A DNA stretch of 64,000 nt from an uncultured Bacteroidales bacterium (lineage in GTDB: Bacteria > Bacteroidota > Bacteroidia > Bacteroidales > Muribaculaceae). The notes under the pieces were generated by a model that searched no databases, was not told the origin of the DNA, and saw only the letters and a list, made by a program, of their open reading frames with translations. The translations under genes were made by a program, and so were the position numbers. This document shows, piece after piece, positions 24,566-34,510 of the stretch. The first letter of the stretch is position 1, and each line of letters starts with the position of its first letter. The DNA lies in NCBI GenBank assembly GCA_947644715.1, contig CANSAP010000007.1, positions 1 through 64,000 of the forward strand, read 5' to 3'.

Positions 24566-26752
24566 TTAAGCGTTAGTAGCGGTAGTGTCGGCGGGAGCCA
24601 CGGTCTGTGCTGCCTTGGGGGCTGCGGGACGACGGTATTCGGGGCTGCCGGGCTTCAGGTATTTGTCGAGGAAGCGGAAGAAGACGCGCTGCCAGAGGAT
24701 GGCGTTCTGCGGCTTCACTACCCAGTGGTTCTCATCGGGGAAGACGAGCATCTCGGCTTCGAGACCATGCATCTTGGCGGCATTGAAGGCCTGCATACCC
24801 TGAGAGGCGAGGATGCGATAGTCAAGTTCGCCTACGGTCACGAGGATAGGTGCTGTCCAGTTGTTGACGAAGCGGTGTGGAGAGTTGGCAAAGGTGCGCT
24901 GCGCGGTGGCGTTGTTGGTGTCCCAGTAAGCGCCGCCCATGTCGAAGTCGGCGAACCACATCTCCTCAGTCTCAAGATATTGAGCCTCGATGTTGAAGAT
25001 GCCCGCGTGGGCGATGAGGGCAGCGAAGCGGCCTTCGTGGTGGCCTGCGAGCCAATAGACTGAGAAGCCGCCGTAGCTGGCGCCGATGGCACCGATGTGG
25101 TCGGAGTCAACGTAGGATTCCTGCTTCATGTAGTCCACGGCAGAGAGATAGTCGCGCATGTTCTGGCCGCCGTAGTCGCCGGAAATCTGACGGTTCCATT
25201 CGGTGCCGAAGCCCGGGAGGCCGCGACGGTTCGGGCAGATTACGATGTAGCCTTGTGAGGCCATAATCATGAAGTTCCAGCGATAGCTCCAGAACTGGCT
25301 GACAGCCTGCTGGGGACCACCCTGGCAGTAGAGGATTGCGGGATATTTCTTATTCGGGTCGAAGTCGGGGGGAAGCACAACCCAGGTGAGCATCTCCTTG
25401 CCGTCGGTAGTGGGCACCATGCGCTTCTCCACCTTGCCAAGTTTCAGCTGGGCGAGGAGTTCGTCGTTGACGTGGGAGATGTCAGTCACTTCACCGTTCT
25501 TTGCTACGCAGACTTCGTTGGGGCGCATCATGTTGTGGCGCAGGGCGAGGATAGTTCCGTCAGGCAGGGGCTGGGGAGCCACATAGTCCCAAAGGCCTTC
25601 AGCCACGATGCGGAAATCCGGGGCAGCCACAGAGGTTTTGAATACGGGGGCTGTGCCCTGATAGTAAGCGCTCAGCACAATCTCTTTGCCGTCGGGGGTC
25701 CAGGCCAGTGATTCCACACTGTAATCCCAACCTGCTTCGGCTGTGAGGTTGCGGATGTTGCGGGTGGCCATGTCCATGATGAGCAGACGGTTCTGGTCGC
25801 TCTCAAACTTTGCGGTCTCCATGCTCATCCAGGCGAGCTGAGAGCCGTCGGGAGAGAAGTGGGGGTTGGTGTCGTAGCCCTTGCCGGTGCTCTCGGTGAG
25901 GCATTCGGTCTTCTTGGTCTGAAGGTCGTAGAGGTAGAGGTTGGAGTCAGTGGAGAATGCGTAGTCCATTCCGGCGAGCTTGCGGGAGGTGTAGACGAGC
26001 TTGGAGCCGTCGGGCGCCCAAGCAAAAGACTCGGCACCGCCGAAGGGTTTCATGGGGCACTCAAAGGGTTCACCCTCCATAATGTCGAGGGCTTCGCCGA
26101 GCTTGGAGCCGTCGAAGGAAGCCACGAAGGGATGGGGAATTTCGGTCACCCACTCGTCCCAGTGCTTATACATGAGGTCATCCACGACGCGACCTGTGGT
26201 CAGCGGCAGGTCGGCCAGCAGCTTCTCGTTCTTGTTGAAGGGCTTGATTTGTGCGCCATACACGACCTGAGAACCGTCGGGGGAGAACTCGAAGCAGTCC
26301 ACACCCTGAGGTGCTTCCGAGACAGCGTGGGCACCGCGGCCGTCGGGCGACATTACGAAAATCTGATTCTTTCCGGTTTTTGTGTCCTTGCTGATGAAAG
26401 CGAGGCGCTTGCCGCCGTCAATCCATCGAATGTTGGCTTCTGAACCGGGAGTGTGGGTGAGGCGGAGCAGACCTGAGCCGTCGATGTTCATCACATAGAC
26501 CTCGGCATTACTCTTGTTCTGGGCAATGTCCTCATAGGCAAGGGTGAAAGCCACTTTTTTGCCGTCGGGGCTTGCCACAGCCTCGTTCACACGGCCGAAA
26601 GCTTCGAGGATTTCGGGAGTCAGCTTCCCGTCGACCACCGTCACTTGCGGCTTGTCAATTACTTCACTCTGGGTGTCAAGGCCGTTCTGACAGCCTGTGA
26701 GGGCTGCCGACAGCAGCAATGTACTCATGGTAGAGATTTGCAGTTTGTTCAT
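24566..26752 (-). CDS. S9 family peptidase, predicted lipoprotein
   Basis: Serine peptidase of the prolyl oligopeptidase / acylaminoacyl-peptidase family, 728 residues. The signal peptide ends in the lipobox LTGC (Cys21), so the protein should be lipid-anchored in the periplasm or outer membrane. Residues about 45-420 form a beta-propeller with several WD40-like PD40 repeats (SPDGSQVVYGA, APDGSKLVYTS, SPDGSQLAWMS). The C-terminal alpha/beta hydrolase carries the triad Ser559 (GASYGGF), Asp644 (GELDYR) and His676 (DENHW). The gene is first in the hut operon, 10 bp before hutU, and is preceded by the operon promoter. It probably trims peptides that feed amino-acid catabolism. Substrate preference (Pro, Ala or acylated N-terminus) cannot be told. 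Confidence 0.93.
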   Translation of the reverse strand: MNKLQISTMSTLLLSAALTGCQNGLDTQSEVIDKPQVTVVDGKLTPEILEAFGRVNEAVASPDGKKVAFTLAYEDIAQNKSNAEVYVMNIDGSGLLRLTHTPGSEANIRWIDGGKRLAFISKDTKTGKNQIFVMSPDGRGAHAVSEAPQGVDCFEFSPDGSQVVYGAQIKPFNKNEKLLADLPLTTGRVVDDLMYKHWDEWVTEIPHPFVASFDGSKLGEALDIMEGEPFECPMKPFGGAESFAWAPDGSKLVYTSRKLAGMDYAFSTDSNLYLYDLQTKKTECLTESTGKGYDTNPHFSPDGSQLAWMSMETAKFESDQNRLLIMDMATRNIRNLTAEAGWDYSVESLAWTPDGKEIVLSAYYQGTAPVFKTSVAAPDFRIVAEGLWDYVAPQPLPDGTILALRHNMMRPNEVCVAKNGEVTDISHVNDELLAQLKLGKVEKRMVPTTDGKEMLTWVVLPPDFDPNKKYPAILYCQGGPQQAVSQFWSYRWNFMIMASQGYIVICPNRRGLPGFGTEWNRQISGDYGGQNMRDYLSAVDYMKQESYVDSDHIGAIGASYGGFSVYWLAGHHEGRFAALIAHAGIFNIEAQYLETEEMWFADFDMGGAYWDTNNATAQRTFANSPHRFVNNWTAPILVTVGELDYRILASQGMQAFNAAKMHGLEAEMLVFPDENHWVVKPQNAILWQRVFFRFLDKYLKPGSPEYRRPAAPKAAQTVAPADTTATNA

Positions 26753-26778
26753 TATTCAAGGTGTTGAGTAATATAGGG

Positions 26779-26786
26779 CAAAATTA
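26779..26786 (-). promoter_or_regulatory. Promoter (-7 box) of the peptidase-hut operon
   Basis: TAATTTTG on the minus strand. A TTG lies 22 bp upstream (26809-26811), a slightly wide spacing, so the -33 part is uncertain. The predicted start near 26772 leaves a leader of about 20 nt. I see no obvious operator dyad in the short leader. Confidence 0.65.
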
Positions 26787-26820
26787 GCAAAAAAACTTTG
26801 AACCACGGCAATTTATCAGC

Positions 26821-26873
26821 AAAAAAACTGCCGCAGGGGGCCGGAGGGCTTACCGCCCCAAAGCCCTCTGCGG
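26821..26873 (-). terminator. Intrinsic terminator of the SDR gene
   Basis: Minus-strand nested hairpin: TGCGG/CCGCA outer stem (26869-26873 with 26831-26835) and GAGGGCTT/AAGCCCTC inner stem (26861-26868 with 26844-26851), followed by CAGTTTTTTT (26830-26821). It separates the SDR gene from the hut operon promoter. Confidence 0.8.
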
Positions 26874-26911
26874 AGTTAGACATATTCGTATACCTGTAAC
26901 GGGTTCAGTTT

Positions 26912-27661
26912 TTAATTCTTTCTCACGATAGTGCTGCCGTTGGCCTGATGTGTAGCCAGGATGAGCATTTCGGCGATTTGCACATGTTTGGGCGCCTGCG
27001 CGGCATAGATGGCGGCGTCGGCAATGTCGTCGCCAGTGAGGGGTGTTATTCCCTTATAGACATTGTTGGCGCGCTCATCATCGCCATGGAAGCGCACATT
27101 GCTGAAGTTGGTCTCCACCAGTCCCGGCTTGAGCAGGGTTACTCTCAGCTCAGTGTGAGCCACGTCGATGCGCAGTCCGTCGGTGATTGATTTGACGGCG
27201 GCCTTGGTGGCGCAATACACATTACCGTTGGCATAGGCTGCATCTCCGGCCACAGAGCCGATGTTGATTACGTGTCCGCGGTTGCGAGCCACCATGCCGG
27301 GCACCACAGTGCGAATCATGGTCAGAATGCCCTTGATATTAGTGTCAATCATAGTGTCCCAGTCCGAGTAATCACCCTGATACTCAGGGTCGAGGCCAAG
27401 CGCCAGCCCGGCATTGTTCACCAAGACATCAATTTCGCTCCACGCCGCGGGCAGGGAGGCGACGCTTGTTTCGGCCACTTGTCGGTCGCGCACGTCGAAG
27501 ACGAGCGGATACAGGTCTGCTCCGAATTCATCTTTGAGCGCGTTGAGCTTTGCAACATTGCGTCCGGTTGCTATCACGCGGTAACCGGCCTGAAGGAAGC
27601 GGCGCGCGCAAGCTTCGCCAATACCGCTCGTGGCGCCGGTAATCATTGCTATCGGTTTCAT
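26912..27661 (-). CDS. Short-chain dehydrogenase/reductase (YdfG-like)
   Basis: NAD(P)-dependent SDR enzyme of 249 residues, probably cytosolic. The cofactor motif is TGATSGIGEACAR (TGxxxGIG, residues 8-15). NNAGLALG near residue 87 follows, then the catalytic Ser of INIGSVAGD (about 139) and YCATKAAVK (YxxxK, near 152-156). ATGRNVAK after the second strand has an Arg that suggests NADP preference. It resembles the YdfG group, which oxidises L-serine, L-allo-threonine and 3-hydroxy acids, but substrate assignment from sequence alone is loose. It is a single-gene unit with its own promoter and terminator, divergent from lysC. Confidence 0.88.
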   Translation of the reverse strand: MKPIAMITGATSGIGEACARRFLQAGYRVIATGRNVAKLNALKDEFGADLYPLVFDVRDRQVAETSVASLPAAWSEIDVLVNNAGLALGLDPEYQGDYSDWDTMIDTNIKGILTMIRTVVPGMVARNRGHVINIGSVAGDAAYANGNVYCATKAAVKSITDGLRIDVAHTELRVTLLKPGLVETNFSNVRFHGDDERANNVYKGITPLTGDDIADAAIYAAQAPKHVQIAEMLILATHQANGSTIVRKN

Positions 27662-27716
27662 TGTATCAATAAGTTTATGTTAAGTGACTTCAATGCTCAA
27701 AAATATTATTATGTCG

Positions 27717-27747
27717 CAAAGGTAATGGTTTTTAATGGTATCTCAAA
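27717..27747 (-). promoter_or_regulatory. Promoter of the SDR gene
   Basis: Minus-strand TTTG (27744-27747), 19 bp, TACCTTTG (27717-27724). Predicted start near 27711, leader about 50 nt. Confidence 0.75.
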
Positions 27748-27822
27748 ACTCTTTGAGCGTGAAGTCTTCTTGATTATTTTTCGAGGTTGGATTCGTGTTT
27801 CGAGTAAGGACCTATTTCGTTA

Positions 27823-27854
27823 TTTGCATACGTGTGTGAAATTTCTTAATTTTG
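27823..27854 (+). promoter_or_regulatory. Promoter of lysC-lysA
   Basis: TTTG at 27823-27826, 20 bp, TAATTTTG at 27847-27854. The predicted start near 27860 leaves only about 30 nt of leader, too short for a lysine riboswitch, so control by lysine is probably at the enzyme level. Confidence 0.8.
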
Positions 27855-27890
27855 CAGCTCCATTATTATAGCAGAATTATTAGTTTTTAG

Positions 27891-29201
27891 ATGAAAGTAT
27901 TGAAATTTGGCGGGACATCCGTGGGTTCCGCCGAACGTATCAGGAATGTCGCGCGGCTTATTTCTGCCGACAAAGGCAATATAGTAGTGCTTTCGGCTAT
28001 GTCCGGCACAACCAACACGCTGGTGGAAATCTCCGATTATCTCTGCAAGAAGAATATAGATGGTGCCCGCGAGGTGCTGAATCAACTGGAGGCCAAATAC
28101 AGGGATGTGGTGCGCGCTCTCTATTCGAGCGAGGAGTATGTGGCTCAGGCTGACGGTGAGCTTGCCCGCTGTTTCAGCCGGATTCGCGATATAGCCCACC
28201 GTGCTTTCGGCGCGGATGAGGAGCGCGAGATTCTGGCTCAGGGTGAGCTGATGAGCACTACTCTCATGTATCTCTATCTTCAGGAGCAGGGAAAGAATGT
28301 GGCATGGCTTCCGGCTTTGGAGTTCATGCGCACTGATGCCAACGGTGAGCCTGACACGCATTACATCCGCGAGCATCTTCTCCCGCCGGTAGCAGCTCAG
28401 CCTGACGCGGATCTCTATATAACACAAGGTTTTATATGCCGCAATGCGGAAGGAAAAATTGATAATCTGAAGCGTGGCGGGAGCGATTACAGCGCTTCGC
28501 TCATCGGGGCGGCTATCGGCGCCGACGAGATTCAGATCTGGACAGACATCGACGGGATGCACAATAATGACCCGCGTTTCGTGGAGGGGACAGCTCCGGT
28601 GAGCGAGCTGCACTTTGAGGAGGCCGCCGAGTTGGCTTATTTCGGCGCCAAAATTCTGCACCCCACCTGTGTGCTCCCGGCTAAAGTCAACAATATTCCC
28701 GTGAGACTGTTGAACACCATGCAGCCTGAAGCGCCGGGCACTGTCATCTATAATTGCAGCACGTCGCGCACGATAAAGGCTGTGGCTGCCAAGGATGGAA
28801 TCACGGCAATCAAAATCAAAAGCGGGCGAATGCTGCTTGCTTACGGATTCCTGCGCAAGGTGTTCGAGATTTTTGAGGCTTACCGCACTCCGATTGATAT
28901 GATTGTCACCTCGGAGGTGGGCGTTTCGGTCACCATTGACGATGAGCGCAACCTGCACAGCATCATTGATGAATTGAAGAAGTTTTCAACGGTGACGGTG
29001 GACCGCGATATGGTAATCATCTGTGTGGTAGGCGACTTGGAGTGGCATAACCGAGGCTTTGAGTCCCGCGCGCTGGATGCGCTGGCCGATATTCCGGTGC
29101 GCATGATCAGCTATGGAGGCAGCAACTATAATATCTCATTCCTGGTGCAGGCCGCTGACAAGGTGGCAGCCCTTCAATCACTTCAGACACATCTTTTTTG
29201 A
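27891..29201 (+). CDS. lysC: Aspartate kinase
   Basis: Phosphorylates L-aspartate, the first step toward DAP, lysine, threonine and methionine. Monofunctional, 436 residues, with no homoserine dehydrogenase part. The N-terminal MKVLKFGGTSVGSAERI is the kinase signature, and GRGGSDYSASL-like RGGSDYSASLIGAAIGADEIQIWTDIDGM near residues 197-225 holds nucleotide- and aspartate-contacting residues. Two C-terminal ACT domains (from about residue 300, ITAIKIKSGRMLLAYGFLRKVFEIFEAY and VTVDRDMVIICVVGD) suggest feedback control. lysA starts 3 bp downstream, so this copy is most likely dedicated to lysine and inhibited by it (inference). Confidence 0.95.
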   Translation: MKVLKFGGTSVGSAERIRNVARLISADKGNIVVLSAMSGTTNTLVEISDYLCKKNIDGAREVLNQLEAKYRDVVRALYSSEEYVAQADGELARCFSRIRDIAHRAFGADEEREILAQGELMSTTLMYLYLQEQGKNVAWLPALEFMRTDANGEPDTHYIREHLLPPVAAQPDADLYITQGFICRNAEGKIDNLKRGGSDYSASLIGAAIGADEIQIWTDIDGMHNNDPRFVEGTAPVSELHFEEAAELAYFGAKILHPTCVLPAKVNNIPVRLLNTMQPEAPGTVIYNCSTSRTIKAVAAKDGITAIKIKSGRMLLAYGFLRKVFEIFEAYRTPIDMIVTSEVGVSVTIDDERNLHSIIDELKKFSTVTVDRDMVIICVVGDLEWHNRGFESRALDALADIPVRMISYGGSNYNISFLVQAADKVAALQSLQTHLF

Positions 29202-29204
29202 ACT

Positions 29205-30359
29205 ATGAAGACATCTTTTCCGATGGAGCAGCTGCGCGAGGCGGCTACCCCCTGTTATTTCTATGATTTGCAACTGCTGCGCGAAACGCTGGCGGCGGTT
29301 CGCCGCGAGGTGCCTGAGAATGACCCGGCGTTCCGTGTGCACTATGCCGTGAAGGCTAACTCCAATCCGCGCATTCTGGGGGAGATGGCAGCTCAGGGGC
29401 TTGGTGCTGACTGTGTGAGCGGCGGCGAGATTGAGCTGGCCATAGCTGCCGGTGTGCCGGCCGGGCGCATCGTGTTTGCCGGCGTGGGCAAGACCGATGA
29501 GGAGATTGAGCTGGCACTGCGCGCCGGTATAGGATGCTTCAATGTTGAGTCAGAGCCGGAGCTGCTTGTTATCAATGAGTTAGCGGGGAGAATTGGCAAG
29601 AAAGCCCCGGTGGCGCTGCGCGTGAATCCCAACATTGATGCCCACACGCATCACTACATCACCACCGGGCTGGAGGAGAACAAGTTCGGTATCAACCTCG
29701 AATTGCTCCCCGGCGTACTCCGCGTTCTTAAAGGCTTGGAGAATCTGGAGTTTCAGGGGATTCATCTGCACATAGGCAGTCAGATTCTGACCATGGAGCC
29801 TTATGCGCTGCTCTGTGAGCGGGTGGCCGAGCTGCAGCGAACCATCGAGGCAGAAGGCTTGGAGTTGAAAAGCATCAATGTGGGTGGCGGTCTCGGGATT
29901 GACTATGAGAATCCGGATGCCAATCCCATACCCGATTTCCGGGAGTATTTCTCAACCTTCCGTCGCCACATGCAGCTGCGCGAGGGTCAGACCCTTCATT
30001 TCGAGCTTGGGCGAGCACTGGTAGCGCAGTGCGGCTCACTGATTGCGCGAGTGCTGTACGTCAAAGAGGGGACAGCCAAAAAGTTTGTGATAGTGGATGC
30101 CGGCATGACCGAGCTTATCCGCCCGGCTCTGTATGGCGCGCACCACAGGATAGAGAATCTGACCTCCAGCGAAGGAGAGGAAACATATGATGTGGTTGGC
30201 CCGGTGTGCGAGTCGAGTGACTGTTTTGCCACTGATGAGCGATTACCGCTAACGCATCGCGGCGACCTGCTCGCCCTCCGTTCCGCGGGCGCCTACGGTG
30301 AGGCCATGTCCTCCGCCTACAATTGCCGCCACCTTCGCCCGACCCTCTACCGCAACTGA
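29205..30359 (+). CDS. lysA: Diaminopimelate decarboxylase LysA
   Basis: PLP-dependent group IV decarboxylase converting meso-diaminopimelate to L-lysine, the last step of the pathway. 384 residues, slightly shorter than the usual 400-420. The PLP lysine is Lys50 in VHYAVKANSNP. HIGSQI, INVGGGLGIDYE (phosphate-binding glycines), FELGRALVAQCG and CESSDCFA (the active-site Cys contributed across the dimer) are all present. The gene starts 3 bp after lysC and faces ygiQ, whose stop is 16 bp away. A GC-rich inverted repeat lies between the two stops. The start of a probable DAP dehydrogenase gene lies at the right end of the window. Confidence 0.95.
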   Translation: MKTSFPMEQLREAATPCYFYDLQLLRETLAAVRREVPENDPAFRVHYAVKANSNPRILGEMAAQGLGADCVSGGEIELAIAAGVPAGRIVFAGVGKTDEEIELALRAGIGCFNVESEPELLVINELAGRIGKKAPVALRVNPNIDAHTHHYITTGLEENKFGINLELLPGVLRVLKGLENLEFQGIHLHIGSQILTMEPYALLCERVAELQRTIEAEGLELKSINVGGGLGIDYENPDANPIPDFREYFSTFRRHMQLREGQTLHFELGRALVAQCGSLIARVLYVKEGTAKKFVIVDAGMTELIRPALYGAHHRIENLTSSEGEETYDVVGPVCESSDCFATDERLPLTHRGDLLALRSAGAYGEAMSSAYNCRHLRPTLYRN

Positions 30360-30375
30360 CGCCGCCGGAGCAGGG

Positions 30376-32303
30376 TCAGCGGCGGTGTTTGGCGGGGCGC
30401 TTGGAGCGCGGAGCTTCGGGGCGGCCTGCCTGCGGATGTTGCGGGGTGTAGGTGCGGCCGTATAGACGGTCTACGAGGTCGGGGCGGTGCATGCGGCGCA
30501 GTGAGGCGATGATTTGCGGACGCATGTCGCGCTCATACCAGAAGAAGAAGGCTCGCTGCTCCTGTTTCTGTGCCGGGGTGGTGGCGGTGTACAGCGGCTC
30601 GAGGGTGTAGGGATGAAGCCCGGTGTAGTAGATTTCCGTGGCTACGGTCATGGGTGTAGGGGTGAAGTCCTGCACCTGCTCCAGATGGAAGTCGAGCTGT
30701 TTGGTTTCGGCTGCCAGTTCCGCCATATCTTCAGCCGTACAGCCGGGGTGGGAGCTGATGAAGTAGGGGATGAGTTGCTGGCGCAGCCCCTCCTGCGCGT
30801 TCACCTTGTCGAAGAACCGCTTGAACTTATGGAAAAGCGAGAATGATGGTTTTCGCATGATTGCGAGCACACGGTCGGAGGTGTGCTCCGGAGCCACTTT
30901 CAGTCGGCCTGAGACATGGGAGGCAATCAGCTCCCGGTTGTACTGCTCGTTGGCGCGGCACACTTTCTCGTCTGGGTGAGGAGCCATGGAGAGGTCGTAG
31001 CGCACTCCGCTCCCGATGAATGATTTCTTTACGCCGGGCAGGGCATCCACGCTGTGATAGATGTCGAGCAGGGGGCGATGGTCATTGTTGAGGTTGGGGC
31101 AGGGCTTCGGGTGCAGGCAGGAGGGACGGGTGCAGCGGGCGCATTTGGAGCGGTCGAAGCCCCCCATGGCATACATGTTGGCGGAAGGGCCTCCAAGGTC
31201 GGAGATGTAGCCCTTGAAGTCGTGCATCGCAGTGACCTGTCGCGCCTCGCGCAGGATGGATTCCTTCGAGCGGGAGGCTATGAACTTGCCCTGATGGGCG
31301 GAGATGGTGCAGAAGGCGCAGCCACCGAAGCAGCCACGGTGCATGCAGACTGAGTGGCGAATCATGTTGTAGGCCGGAATCTCCTTGCCCTTGTAGCGGG
31401 GATGCGGCAGGCGGGTGTAGGGGAGGTCGAAGGTGGCATCCACCTGTTCGGTGGTCATCGGTGGATACATCGGGTTGACCAGAATCTCCTTCCCGGCAGT
31501 GAGTTGCACCAGGGGGGAACCGCTCATGCGGTTGCTCTCGATTTCAATATGCTTGAAATTCTCGGCTTGGCAGCGTTTGTTTTTCAGGCACTCTTCGAAG
31601 GAGTGCAGCCTGATGGTGTTTTCAGGCAGAGTCGTGCCTGAGGGCAGACTAAGTACAGTCTGGGGCACGTCGGTAATTTCGGATATCTTTTCACCGTTTT
31701 GCAGGCGGCGGGCAATCTCGCGGATGGCCTGCTCTCCCATGCCGTAGATAATCATGTCGGCCCGGCAGTCACTCAGGATTGAGGGGCGGAGCCGATCCTG
31801 CCAGTAGTCATAATGCGAGAGACGGCGCAGGGAGGCCTCGATGCCTCCGGCAATCACAGGCACATCGGGGAAGAGGCGCTTGAGGATGTCGGTGTAGACG
31901 ATGGTCGGATAGTCGGGGCGCGCGCCGTGGCGGCCTCCGGGGGTGTAGGCATCGTCATGGCGCAGACGGCGGGCGGCTGTGTAGTGGTTGACCATGGAGT
32001 CCATGGCTCCGGCTGAGACACCGAAGAAGAGGCGGGGACGACCAAGCTTGCGGAAGTCGCGCAGGTCGTCGCGCCAGTTGGGTTGGGGCACTATGGCCAC
32101 CCTCAGCCCGGCGGCCTCGAGCGTGCGCCCTATGACAGCTGCACCGAAGGAGGGATGGTCAACGTAAGCATCGCCGGAGAAGAGAATGACATCGGGCTGC
32201 TCCCAGCCGCGCATCTCCATCTCCTTGACAGTGGTGGGAAGGAAGCGGAGCAGGTCGTAGCGAGGGTCGAGAGTGCGAGGGTTCTTATCGGAATGTGCAG
32301 CCA

Positions 32304-32304
<1 letters not shown>
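30376..32304 (-). CDS. YgiQ family radical SAM protein
   Basis: Large radical SAM enzyme of unknown reaction. The 642 residues have an N-terminal B12-binding-like/UPF0313 region (FGAAVIGRTLEAAGLRVAIVPQPNW) and the Fe-S cluster motif RGCFGGCAFCTISAHQG (CxxxCxxC) near residue 325. A second Cys-rich cluster (SKCARCTRPSCLHPKPCPN) lies near 395-412, and the C-terminal tail is basic and Pro/Arg-rich. The YgiQ family is widespread and uncharacterised. Its start overlaps the uvrB stop by 1 bp (32304), so it is co-transcribed with uvrB. A role near DNA repair is only contextual. Confidence 0.9.
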
Positions 32305-34418
<2,114 letters not shown>

Positions 34419-34424
34419 AACCCG

Positions 34425-34455
34425 CAAAGTTACAAAACTTTCCCGACCCGGCCAA
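34425..34455 (-). promoter_or_regulatory. Promoter of uvrB-ygiQ
   Basis: Minus-strand TTG (34453-34455), 20 bp, TAACTTTG (34425-34432). Only 6 bp separate the -7 box from the ATG at 34418, so transcription should start at or within a base or two of the start codon. Confidence 0.75.
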
Positions 34456-34510
34456 GAGTCAGGAAAGTTTCGCAGTGATAAAAAATGTGAATGTCGGCGA
34501 GTGATGTTGC

